Origin: Desulfobulbaceae bacterium
GTDB lineage: Bacteria > Desulfobacterota > Desulfobulbia > Desulfobulbales > SURF-16
Length of the DNA stretch: 47,063 nucleotides
Assembly (NCBI GenBank): GCA_002868945.1
Contig: PKTX01000041.1
Span: 18,344-65,406 of the forward strand
Direction of reading: 5' to 3'
This document shows positions 15,106 through 22,449 of this stretch, one piece after another. The stretch's first letter is position 1. Every line of letters starts with the position of its first letter. The position numbers were made by a program, and so were the translations under genes. Below the pieces are notes generated by a model. That model did no database searches. It had not been told where the DNA came from and saw nothing but the letters and a program-made list of their open reading frames with translations.

Positions 15106-16110
15106 ATGAGTCCTTCTTTATTCCTGAAAATAGCCCTGCTTACCCTTGTCTTGTTCGGCGGCCCCATGGCCGGGGCCGGCCAGGCCGCCGCCGATGATCT
15201 TGAGGCCCTGCTTGATGATGATTTCGACAGCACGGAGCAGATGATCTATGACCCCCTGGAGCCGGTAAACAGGGCTTTTTTTGTCTTTAACGACCGCCTC
15301 TATTTCTGGCTCTTGAAGCCGGTGGGCAAGGTTTACAGCGCCGTGCTGGCCGATGAGGCGGTGCGCGGCTGTATCAGCGCCGCCTTCCACAATATGGCGG
15401 CGCCGGTGCGGGTGGTGAACACCCTGCTGCAGGGTAAGTTCAGGCAGTCCGGCACCGAGGTGGCCCGCTTTGCCATCAATACGGTGCTGGGGGCCGGTGG
15501 TCTCGGGGATCCGGCCGCAGCCGAGTTTGGCCTGAAGAAGGCGGATGAGGATCTGGGCCAGACCTTGGGTTTTTACGGCGTTGGCGAAGGCTTCTATATC
15601 TGCTGGCCCCTGTTGGGGCCCTCTTCGGCGCGTGATAGTGTGGGCGGGGCTGGAGATTATTTTCTCAACCCCCGGACCTATCTGCTGGCTGGCGATTTCC
15701 GTACCAGCGCCGGGCTCAGCGCCCTGAAGACGGAGAATGCCGTCTCCCTGAACGGCCATGAGTATGAAAACCTTGTCAGACAGGCCTTTGATCCCTATAT
15801 TGCCATGCGGAACGTCTATTATCAGCATCGGCGCAGCCTGATTGCCGCTGCAAAGGGGGCGACGGATCAATATGGTGCCGGCGACAGCCATGATCAGCTT
15901 GTCCGCCGCTCATGCCTCGATTATAATGACGTCGTGTCCTTTGATAACCTGATACGGGCACGGAGATATCAGAAATGTTTGGAGCAAAAGGGGGGACGTG
16001 TCTCTGTGAGCCGGCAGCGCCGGCAAGCTCGGCTGATCTATCGGGTCCTGCTTGACCACAACGCTGCTGATCTGCCGCATTTTGCACAGGTGACTAATTT
16101 TGAAGAATAA
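15106..16110 (+). CDS. mlaA: Outer-membrane lipid-asymmetry protein MlaA (VacJ family)
   Basis: A 334-residue VacJ/MlaA protein. The family core begins at YDPLEPVNRAFFVFNDRLYF (about 46-65) and continues with VRVVNTLLQGKF, FAINTVLGAGGLGDPA, DLGQTLGFYGVGEGFY and GPSSARDSVG, all classical. MlaA removes phospholipids from the outer leaflet of the outer membrane and hands them to MlaC. E. coli MlaA is a lipoprotein; here the N-terminus (hydrophobic LFLKIALLTLVLFGGPMAGA, then GQAAADD) has no cysteine, so it looks like a signal peptidase I substrate. The C-terminal 60 residues (Arg- and Lys-rich, with RRSCLDYNDVVSFDNL) extend beyond the usual core. It is five bases after mlaD and overlaps mlaC by 11 bases. 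Confidence 0.93.
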   Translation: MSPSLFLKIALLTLVLFGGPMAGAGQAAADDLEALLDDDFDSTEQMIYDPLEPVNRAFFVFNDRLYFWLLKPVGKVYSAVLADEAVRGCISAAFHNMAAPVRVVNTLLQGKFRQSGTEVARFAINTVLGAGGLGDPAAAEFGLKKADEDLGQTLGFYGVGEGFYICWPLLGPSSARDSVGGAGDYFLNPRTYLLAGDFRTSAGLSALKTENAVSLNGHEYENLVRQAFDPYIAMRNVYYQHRRSLIAAAKGATDQYGAGDSHDQLVRRSCLDYNDVVSFDNLIRARRYQKCLEQKGGRVSVSRQRRQARLIYRVLLDHNAADLPHFAQVTNFEE

Positions 16111-16753
16111 AATAAACAAAAAAAGAGGGGCGCAACGGCTTGCCCTGTTGATGAGCCTTCTGCTCCTGCAGGGGACATGGGCCTGGGCCGGTGATCCCCA
16201 GAGCGCTATGCAGGAGACGGTTGACAGGGTCATGGACATCCTTACGGATCCGGCCCTGGCTGGTGATGAATTTTGGCAGGAGCGGCGTGATCGGGTGGCC
16301 AAGGCGGTTGCCGAGCGTTTTGATTTTGCCGAGATGGCCAGACTCTCTTTGGCCAAGGCCTGGAACGAGAGAAATGAGGCAGAGAGGGAGAGGTTTGTCT
16401 CCCTTTTTAAGGAGCTTCTTAAGAATACCTATGTCGAGCGTTTAAAGACTTACTCGGACGGCAGCTATGAGGTGATCTTCGACAAGGTGCTGGTGCGGGG
16501 CAAAAAGGCTCTGGTCAGCTCCATGGTTATGCAACAGGGCCGTGAGATTGCCGCCTCCTATAAGATGTATCAGAGGGGCAATGAGTGGTTTGTCTACGAC
16601 GTGGTTATTGAGGGTGTCAGTCTGGTCAGCAACTATCGCAGCCAGTTTGCCGGTGTTATTCAGCAGGAGGGCTATGAGGCCCTGGTGCGAAGGCTTGAGG
16701 AGAAGGTCTCTGAAACAGTGGAAGCTCAACCTGACGCCCCGGGGTTGAGTTGA
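16100..16753 (+). CDS. mlaC: Periplasmic phospholipid carrier MlaC
   Basis: A 217-residue member of the MlaC/Ttg2D (Tol_Tol_Ttg2) family. The signal peptide spans about residues 1-31 (basic KNKINKKRGAQR, then LALLMSLLLLQGTWAWAG). The mature part has the expected helical start (VDRVMDILTDP), the motif RFDFAEMARLSLAKAWNE, and the strand region VIFDKVLVRGKKALVSSMV followed by YDVVIEGVSLVSNYRSQF, all hallmarks. It shuttles phospholipid between MlaA and MlaFED. The start is a TTG at 16100, with AGGTG about eight bases upstream; the next methionine (residue 18) would lose the basic part of the signal peptide. The first bases overlap mlaA by 11, implying coupling. Confidence 0.92.
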   Translation: MKNKINKKRGAQRLALLMSLLLLQGTWAWAGDPQSAMQETVDRVMDILTDPALAGDEFWQERRDRVAKAVAERFDFAEMARLSLAKAWNERNEAERERFVSLFKELLKNTYVERLKTYSDGSYEVIFDKVLVRGKKALVSSMVMQQGREIAASYKMYQRGNEWFVYDVVIEGVSLVSNYRSQFAGVIQQEGYEALVRRLEEKVSETVEAQPDAPGLS

Positions 16754-16754
16754 T

Positions 16755-17210
16755 ATGGGGTGTAATCTTGTCAGTGATGCGGCTCTTTCCCGCAGCTTCC
16801 CCTATCTGCTGCCCGAGGAGTGCAAAGTCCTCTGTTCCTTTCTGGAGTATAAAAAATGCACCAAGGATGAGGTCTTTATCCAGCAGGGTGATCCTGGTGA
16901 TTTCATGGCCTTTCTGTTGACAGGTAAGCTGGCCGTGAAAAAGGAGACCCGTTTCCCCGGCAAGTTTGTGCTCGTTGCCATCCTGGAGGGCGGCTCCCTG
17001 GTGGGCGAGGTCTCGGTGGTTGAGGAAAACCCGCGTACCGCGACCGTGGTGGCCATGGAAGAGAGCGAGCTGCTCATCCTGTCCCATGAAAGGGCCAAAA
17101 AGCTTACTGCCGACAATCCGCAGCTGGCCATTAAGCTGCTTAAAAAAATTATCCGGGTGCTGGGGGCCCGCCTGCAAAGTTCCAGCACCAGGTTGGCCCA
17201 GCTCCTCTAG
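16755..17210 (+). CDS. Stand-alone cyclic-nucleotide-binding domain protein
   Basis: A 151-residue protein with one cNMP-binding (Crp/PKA-R type) beta-barrel: the glycine-turn motifs EVFIQQGDPGDFMAFLLTGKLAV (in two parts, about 36-57), LEGGSLVGEVSVVEENPRTATV (about 76-97) for the phosphate-binding cassette, and a C-terminal helix (LAIKLLKKIIRVLGARL). There is no DNA-binding helix-turn-helix, so it is not a Crp-type regulator. In the cassette the usual FGE is LVGE and the Arg of PRTAT is kept, so ligand binding is possible. It begins one base after the mlaC stop, so it belongs to the mla transcript and may link lipid transport to a nucleotide signal. Its TAG stop overlaps the first bases of a type A repeat, so the natural C-terminus may have been trimmed. 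Confidence 0.82.
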   Translation: MGCNLVSDAALSRSFPYLLPEECKVLCSFLEYKKCTKDEVFIQQGDPGDFMAFLLTGKLAVKKETRFPGKFVLVAILEGGSLVGEVSVVEENPRTATVVAMEESELLILSHERAKKLTADNPQLAIKLLKKIIRVLGARLQSSSTRLAQLL

Positions 17211-17453
17211 CAGCCCGTTGCAACAGGGAGCGAGGGAAACTGAGGCTAGGAAAAATGAGGCGAAAAAATGCACGCCCGCAGGAGGTAAGGGAACCTGCGA
17301 CACTCCGAGTACCCTTGGGGTGCAGTTTCCATGGGGTTTAGGAGCATTTCGGAGTCTCGCTCCGCTCGCTTCCTGAGTCCAATTTTGACGACGCATCAGC
17401 CGATAGCGAACCAAGAGAGACCTGCGAGCATAGTAGTTTTTCAACGGGCTGCT
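17209..17453. repeat. Type A palindromic repeat, long form
   Basis: A 245-base element with perfect 11-base inverted ends, AGCAGCCCGTT and AACGGGCTGCT. Read in reverse it matches the short copy at 3461-3586 and the truncated copy at 104-290, and includes both a forward and an inverted version of the CGGAGT(C/G)TCGC module (around 17280-17306 and 17345-17373). Its first two bases form part of the TAG stop codon of the preceding gene. Confidence 0.85.
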
Positions 17454-17490
17454 CGGGGCGCGGAGTGTTGCCCTTTGGGCAGGCGCTCAT

Positions 17491-17522
17491 AAAAAGGCTT
17501 GACATGTGCAAGCCTTTTTTTT
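17491..17522 (+). terminator. Intrinsic terminator after the mla cluster
   Basis: An 11-pair stem (AAAAAGGCTTG with CAAGCCTTTTT) closes a seven-base loop and is followed by more T. It ends the mla/cNMP transcript and would shield rpmF from it. The remaining bases to 17705 hold no gene; in particular there is no yceD (DUF177) gene in the place where it often precedes rpmF. Confidence 0.8.
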
Positions 17523-17705
17523 AGTTTGTTGCGCTTTCCATGTGAAGTTGAGGCCAGGATCCGCCATGATGCGGCTGTTGGTCGAGCCGGACGCTACAGG
17601 CGGCTGCCTGGCCGTACAAAGGCACCTATAGAAGACCGTCGCACGAGAAACATCGGGCTGCCGCCCTTTAAATACAAGATATTATTCCGTAACGGAGAGT
17701 TGACA

Positions 17706-17894
17706 ATGGCTTTACCTAAAAGAAGAAAATCCCACTCAAAAACCCGGATGGGCCGTTCCCATCATGCCATTACCGCGCCCCAGGTCGGCGTATGCAGTGA
17801 ATGCGGCGAGCCCAAGATGCCGCATCGACTCTGCGGTAGCTGCGGCACCTATAAGGGTCGTGAAGTTATCAAGCTTGATGAAGACTTTGATTAG
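17706..17894 (+). CDS. rpmF: Large ribosomal subunit protein bL32
   Basis: A 62-residue L32 protein. The conserved start MALPKRRKSHSKTRMGRSHH and the zinc ribbon with two CxxC pairs (CSECGEPKMPHRLCGSCG, all four cysteines kept) identify it without doubt and mark it as the zinc-binding C+ form. ATG at 17706 is preceded by GGAGAG at a good distance; a longer open frame back to 17499 reads through the terminator and is not real. As in many bacteria it heads the plsX-fabH fatty acid cluster, linking ribosome and membrane synthesis, though a 350-base gap separates it from plsX here. Confidence 0.96.
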   Translation: MALPKRRKSHSKTRMGRSHHAITAPQVGVCSECGEPKMPHRLCGSCGTYKGREVIKLDEDFD

Positions 17895-18244
17895 TCAGTA
17901 GCTGCGCCCCGTACGCATATGCCGTCCCCCCGCTGGATTTACTCCTCTGCCGGGGGGGCTGCCTCATTCCTCCTTCCGGGCCAAGAAAATTGGTGTAACC
18001 ACCTGTTTTGACTTGTGCTCCCCTCTGTTTAGGGGTATTTTCTCCCTGCGTTAGAACTGTTTCATAATTATCTGCTTCTTCAGGCCCTTTTTTTTACTAT
18101 TGTTTGCCTCTGACGCTATTGAGAGGCGAAACATATAGGCCGCTTGCAAGATCGGGCAGGCAGTATTTGCCTCATTTGTGCTCTGGTGTACGGCTTCCTG
18201 TGGGCTTTATCTTAATAAAAGTCTTCTCATGTTGGTGAGTTTAC
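17895..18244. other. rpmF-plsX gap with GC hairpins
   Basis: About 350 bases with no gene. A stem of CCCCCCG (17926-17932) with CGGGGGG (17951-17957) follows rpmF by about 30 bases but lacks a T-run. A second small stem, CCCCT/AGGGG near 18021-18036, follows TTGACTTG. The plsX ribosome site GGTGAG is at 18234-18239. I do not recognise a riboswitch. Confidence 0.4.
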
Positions 18245-19273
18245 GTGCATATCGCTCTTGATGTCATGGGTAGTGACCGGGGCGCTGACGAGCTTGTCGC
18301 CGGCGCACTTCTGGCACTTGGCGCAAGTTCCATTAAGATCACCCTGGTGGGGGATGAAGAGGCGATTTCCGCAGCCCTGGGTAAACGCAACTTTGGTCCG
18401 GCCATTGCCGTGCTGCCCACCAGCCAGGTGGTGAGTATGGCCGACAGTCCCATTGACGCCATCCGCAGGAAGAAGGATTCCTCCATGGTGCGGGCCTTTG
18501 AACTGCTCAAGAACAAAGAGGTTGATGCAGTTGTCAGCGCCGGCAACTCCGGGGCGGTGATGGCCTCTGCCATCAAGTTTCTCGGTCGTCTCAAGGATAT
18601 CAGCCGGCCGGCCATTGCCTCGGTGTTTCCCACCCTGAAGGGCCCGCTGATCATGGCCGATGTCGGTGCCAATGTTGATTGCCGGCCCAAGCATCTCTAT
18701 CAGTTCGGCGTTATGGCCTCCTCCTTTTCCAAGATCATGTTCGGCATTAGCGAGCCCCGAGTCGGCCTGCTCAGTATTGGCGAGGAGGGCGGCAAGGGCA
18801 ATGCCCTGGTCAAAAAAACCCATGAACTTCTTTCCGCCAGCAATCTAAATTTTATCGGCAATGTCGAGGGACGCGACACCTTTCATGGTGATGTTGATGT
18901 CATTGTCTGTGACGGCTTTGTCGGCAACGTCTGTCTCAAGTTGAGCGAAGGACTGGCGGAATCGGTTCTCATCATGCTCAGGGAAGAGATTTCCAAGACT
19001 TTTCGGGCTAAGATGGGCTACATGCTGGCCCAAAAGGCCTTTGGTAATTTCAAAAAAAGAGTCGACTATGCCGAGTATGGCGGCGCGCCGCTGCTTGGAC
19101 TGAACGGCACCGCCATTATCTGCCACGGCCGCTCCAATGCCAAGGCCATTCAAAATGCCATTCTGGTGGCGGATGAACTGGCCGCCAACCGGGTCAACGA
19201 TCATATCCTGGCCAACCTGGCCCTGGATGAAGCGGGACTGGCCGCTGCTGCCGATGATGAGGCGGATAAATGA
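18245..19273 (+). CDS. plsX: Phosphate acyltransferase PlsX
   Basis: A 342-residue PlsX that makes acyl-phosphate from acyl-ACP for the PlsY step of phospholipid synthesis. Motifs: HIALDVMGSDRGADELVAGA at the start, VVSAGNSGAVMASAIKFLGR split near 96-115, FPTLKGPLIMADVGANVDC near 126-144, GEEGGKGN near 179-186, and VCDGFVGNVCLKLSEGLAE near 222-240. The start is GTG at 18245, with GGTGAG six bases upstream; the protein begins at the normal family position. The stop overlaps fabH by four bases. PlsX proteins usually begin IALDAMGGDH; here it is VMGSDRG, a mild variation. Confidence 0.95.
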   Translation: MHIALDVMGSDRGADELVAGALLALGASSIKITLVGDEEAISAALGKRNFGPAIAVLPTSQVVSMADSPIDAIRRKKDSSMVRAFELLKNKEVDAVVSAGNSGAVMASAIKFLGRLKDISRPAIASVFPTLKGPLIMADVGANVDCRPKHLYQFGVMASSFSKIMFGISEPRVGLLSIGEEGGKGNALVKKTHELLSASNLNFIGNVEGRDTFHGDVDVIVCDGFVGNVCLKLSEGLAESVLIMLREEISKTFRAKMGYMLAQKAFGNFKKRVDYAEYGGAPLLGLNGTAIICHGRSNAKAIQNAILVADELAANRVNDHILANLALDEAGLAAAADDEADK

Positions 19274-20253
19274 GTCTGCGGGCCACCATACTGGCCACCG
19301 GCTCACATGTGCCGGCCAGGGTGCTTACCAATGCTGATCTGGAAAAGATGGTGGACACCTCTGATGAGTGGATTACCAGCCGCACCGGCATCAAGACCCG
19401 CCACATCGCCGGCCCCGGCGAATATACCTCAATACTGGCTGCGCATGCCGCCCAAAAGGCCCTGGCTGCCGCGGGGCTGGGTGCTGCTGATATTGATGTC
19501 CTCGTTGTCGCCACCATCAGTGCCGAGATGACCATGCCGTCCTGTGCCTGCCTGGTTCAAAAGGAGATCGGCGCGGTGAACGCCTTTGCCTTTGATGTCA
19601 ATGCCGCCTGTTCCGGTTTTCTCTATGCCCTCAGTGTTGCGGAAAAGCAGATTCTCGCCGATCCCTCTCTCAAGATCCTGGTTATCGGTGCGGAAACCCT
19701 CTCCAGCCGGGTGGACTGGCAGGATCGCAACACCTGCGTGTTGTTCGGCGATGCGGCCGGTGCCGTGATCCTGGGCAGCAGCCACCGCGGTGACGGTCTG
19801 CTGGCTGAAAAGCTTTTTTCCGACGGCTCACTCTACAACCTCCTCTATATTGACGCGGCCCAGAGCCTCAATGCGGATCTTCGCAACGAAGATTTTCAGG
19901 GCTCCAGTATCAAGATGGCGGGGCGCGATGTTTTCAAATATGCGGTCAAGGCCATGGAAAGTGCCGTGCAGGTGGTGCTTGACAAGGCCGGTGTGGCTGT
20001 TTCCGAGGTAAGCCTGGTGGTTCCCCATCAGGCAAATATCAGAATTATCAATAAGTTAGGTCAAAAGCTCGGCCTTGATCCTGAAAAAATCTACATTAAT
20101 GTCTCCAGATATGGTAATACATCCGCGGCTACCATCCCGTTGGCCCTTGATGAGGCCAATCGTGCCGGCCGTCTGCAATCGGGCGACCTGGTTATGCTGT
20201 GCGCCTTCGGCGGTGGATTTACCTGGGGGGCAACTCTTATTAAGTGGCAATGA
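19270..20253 (+). CDS. fabH: Beta-ketoacyl-ACP synthase III
   Basis: A 327-residue KAS III that condenses acetyl-CoA (or a branched starter) with malonyl-ACP to begin fatty acid synthesis. The catalytic triad is complete: Cys114 in DVNAACSGFLYAL, His253 in VVPHQANIRI and Asn283 in RYGNTSAATIP. The N-terminal DEWITSRTGIKTRHI (32-46) is the family hallmark. It is coupled to plsX through an ATGA overlap and is followed 51 bases later by an acyl-CoA dehydrogenase rather than by fabD, which I would expect next in related genomes. Starter preference cannot be judged from sequence alone. Confidence 0.96.
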   Translation: MSLRATILATGSHVPARVLTNADLEKMVDTSDEWITSRTGIKTRHIAGPGEYTSILAAHAAQKALAAAGLGAADIDVLVVATISAEMTMPSCACLVQKEIGAVNAFAFDVNAACSGFLYALSVAEKQILADPSLKILVIGAETLSSRVDWQDRNTCVLFGDAAGAVILGSSHRGDGLLAEKLFSDGSLYNLLYIDAAQSLNADLRNEDFQGSSIKMAGRDVFKYAVKAMESAVQVVLDKAGVAVSEVSLVVPHQANIRIINKLGQKLGLDPEKIYINVSRYGNTSAATIPLALDEANRAGRLQSGDLVMLCAFGGGFTWGATLIKWQ

Positions 20254-20304
20254 ATCTCTTGCTCAAGGGATTTTTTTTATAAACAACGAAAAAAGGTGTG
20301 CAGA

Positions 20305-21453
20305 GTGGATCATTTCCTGACCGATGATCAGCAGATGATTGTTGACCTGGCAAGACAGATCACTGACGAAATAGTTATCCCCAATAGAGCCCGCTACGAC
20401 GAAACAGAGGAGTATCCCCTGGACATTGTCGAAACCCTGGCCAAATCGGATTTCTTTGCCCTTTTTGTGCCTGAGGAGTATGGCGGACTGGGCGGTGGCT
20501 GTTATGACCTGGTGCTGGCTCTGGAGCAGATCGGTCGTGGCTGTGTGGGTATTGCCACGGCCTATGCTGCCAGTGCACTGGGGGCCTATCCCATTATCGT
20601 CGGCGGCAGTCCTGAATTGAAATCAAAATATCTGCCTGACATTGCCACGGGCAAGAAAAGGGCGGCCTTTGCCCTGACCGAATCCAACGCCGGCAGTGAC
20701 GCCGGTGGTATCCAGACCACCGCTGTTCTTGATGGCGATGAGTGGGTGTTGAACGGCACCAAGCAGTGGATTACCAACGGCGGCCAGGCCCATCTCTATA
20801 CGGTGATTGCCATTACCGATCCGGCCAAGGGGGCGCGGGGCGCCTCCATGTTCGTGGTTGAGGCCGATGATCCCGGTTTCTCCACCGGTCCCAAGGAAAA
20901 GAAGATGGGCATCCGTTGTTCCGCCACCACGGAACTGATTTTCAAGAATTGCCGTATCCCCAAGGACCGCATGATTGGGCGCCGTGGTACCGGCTTTATC
21001 ACGGTAATGAAGACCCTGGACAAGTCACGGCCCGGTATTGCCAGTCTCGGTGTCGGTCTGGCCCAGGCCGCTCTGGATGAATCCGTCACCTACGCCAAGG
21101 GCCGTTACCAGTTCGGCAAGCCGATCATTTCCTTTCAGGCGGTGCAGCACATGCTGGCGGATATGGCCATTGAAACCGAGGCATCCCGCGCCCTGGTTTA
21201 TGCCGCGGCCCGACATATCGACGCCCACCCCAAGGATATGTCCAAGGCCTCGGCCATGTGCAAGGTCAAGGCCACGGATGTGGCCATGAAGGTAACCACC
21301 GATGCTGTTCAGGTTCTGGCCGGCTATGGCTACATGCGCGAGTATCCGGTGGAGAAGATGATGCGTGACGCCAAGATTCTCCAAATTTATGAAGGCACCA
21401 ACCAGATCCAGCGTAATGTCGTTGGTCAGGAACTCAACAAGGAATATAACTGA
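20305..21453 (+). CDS. Acyl-CoA dehydrogenase, short-chain type
   Basis: A 382-residue FAD-dependent acyl-CoA dehydrogenase. Family motifs: FALTESNAGSDAGGIQT (the A-L-T-E flavin/substrate loop), W-I-T-N-G in GTKQWITNGGQAH, RYQFGKPIISFQAVQHMLADM split near 270-290, and Glu363 in YEGTNQIQRNVVG, the catalytic base position of butyryl-CoA dehydrogenases. GTG at 20305 is chosen because AAAGG lies eight bases before it; an upstream GTG at 20296 lies within that site. It is followed by etfB and a ferredoxin-fused etfA, its likely electron partners, so the enzyme may run either as a dehydrogenase or, by bifurcation, as an NADH/ferredoxin-linked enoyl-CoA reductase. Its place inside a fatty acid synthesis cluster is unusual. 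Confidence 0.92.
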   Translation: MDHFLTDDQQMIVDLARQITDEIVIPNRARYDETEEYPLDIVETLAKSDFFALFVPEEYGGLGGGCYDLVLALEQIGRGCVGIATAYAASALGAYPIIVGGSPELKSKYLPDIATGKKRAAFALTESNAGSDAGGIQTTAVLDGDEWVLNGTKQWITNGGQAHLYTVIAITDPAKGARGASMFVVEADDPGFSTGPKEKKMGIRCSATTELIFKNCRIPKDRMIGRRGTGFITVMKTLDKSRPGIASLGVGLAQAALDESVTYAKGRYQFGKPIISFQAVQHMLADMAIETEASRALVYAAARHIDAHPKDMSKASAMCKVKATDVAMKVTTDAVQVLAGYGYMREYPVEKMMRDAKILQIYEGTNQIQRNVVGQELNKEYN

Positions 21454-21529
21454 TATCGTCCTGCTGGGTGGTTGCCGATGTCTGCGTGGTTGCCCCTTTT
21501 AAATACGAATTTTTTTATCCCGGAAAATT

Positions 21530-22318
21530 ATGAGAATTGTTGTCTGCATAAAACAAGTACCGGATGCCAAGGATGTCCGTCTTGATCCCGAGACCAATAC
21601 CCTTTCACGTGAAGGCGTCAAGTCGGTGATTAACCCCTATGATCGCCATGCCATGGAAGAGGCGGTTCGCCTCAAGGAGCAGTACGGCGGCACGGTGACC
21701 GCCATTTCCATGGGGCCGCCCCAGGCCAAGGCGATACTCGCTGAAGCCATCTCCTGCGGAGTGGATGAGGCGCTGCTCGTTTCTGACCGCGCCTTTGCCG
21801 GTGCCGATACCCTGGCCACCACCTATACCCTGGCCCAGGCCATCAAGAAAACCGGCGCCGTTGATCTGGTACTCTGCGGCAAACAGGCCACGGATGGCGA
21901 TACCGCCCAGGTCGGCCCCGGTTTGGCAGCCCGTCTCGACATCCCTTATGTCACCTGTGTCAAGAAGATCAATGGTCTTGAGGATCAGGTACTCCGGGTG
22001 GAGCGCATGATGGATGACGGCCATGACGAGCTTGAGATCGATATGCCGGCCCTGCTCACCGTGGTCAAGGAAATCAATGTGCCGCGTTTTCCTTCCATCC
22101 GGGGGCTGCGCAAGGCCAAGGAGATCGAGATTCCCAGTTACACGGCCGCTGATATTGATGCTGATCCGGATCAGTTGGGTCTCGGCGGTTCTCCCACCTG
22201 GGTGGTGAAGGTCTTTCCCCCTGTGCCCAAGGGTGAGCGCACCATGCTTGAGGGAAGCCTTGATGAGGTTGCCGAGAAACTGACGGAAATTTTATCTGAC
22301 AGCGCCTACGGCGCATAA
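21530..22318 (+). CDS. etfB: Electron transfer flavoprotein beta subunit
   Basis: A 262-residue EtfB. Motifs: IVVCIKQVPDAKDVRLDPET at the start, VINPYDRHAMEEAVRLKE (about 34-51), AISMGPPQAKAILAEAISCG (about 58-77), LVLCGKQATDGDTAQVGPGL (about 111-130, nucleotide binding), and RFPSIRGLRKAKEIEI. The D-G-D-T-A-Q-V-G-P loop and the SMGP segment match the group of Etfs whose beta subunit binds a second FAD and NAD(H), as in bifurcating Etf-butyryl-CoA dehydrogenase complexes, but I judge this from memory of the motifs. It lies 76 bases after the dehydrogenase and 131 bases before etfA; the second gap contains a possible decayed repeat (TATGGTCAGACAC). Confidence 0.93.
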   Translation: MRIVVCIKQVPDAKDVRLDPETNTLSREGVKSVINPYDRHAMEEAVRLKEQYGGTVTAISMGPPQAKAILAEAISCGVDEALLVSDRAFAGADTLATTYTLAQAIKKTGAVDLVLCGKQATDGDTAQVGPGLAARLDIPYVTCVKKINGLEDQVLRVERMMDDGHDELEIDMPALLTVVKEINVPRFPSIRGLRKAKEIEIPSYTAADIDADPDQLGLGGSPTWVVKVFPPVPKGERTMLEGSLDEVAEKLTEILSDSAYGA

Positions 22319-22449
22319 TCCAGTCTCTGTTTGGACATGCTCCGGGACTCGATCTCGACGATCTGCGGCGGCACCCGGTCTTTTCGTCATTTCGTGGATC
22401 GCTTAAAAACTCCCGATATGGTCAGACACACCCCAAGGGTTTTTGTACT

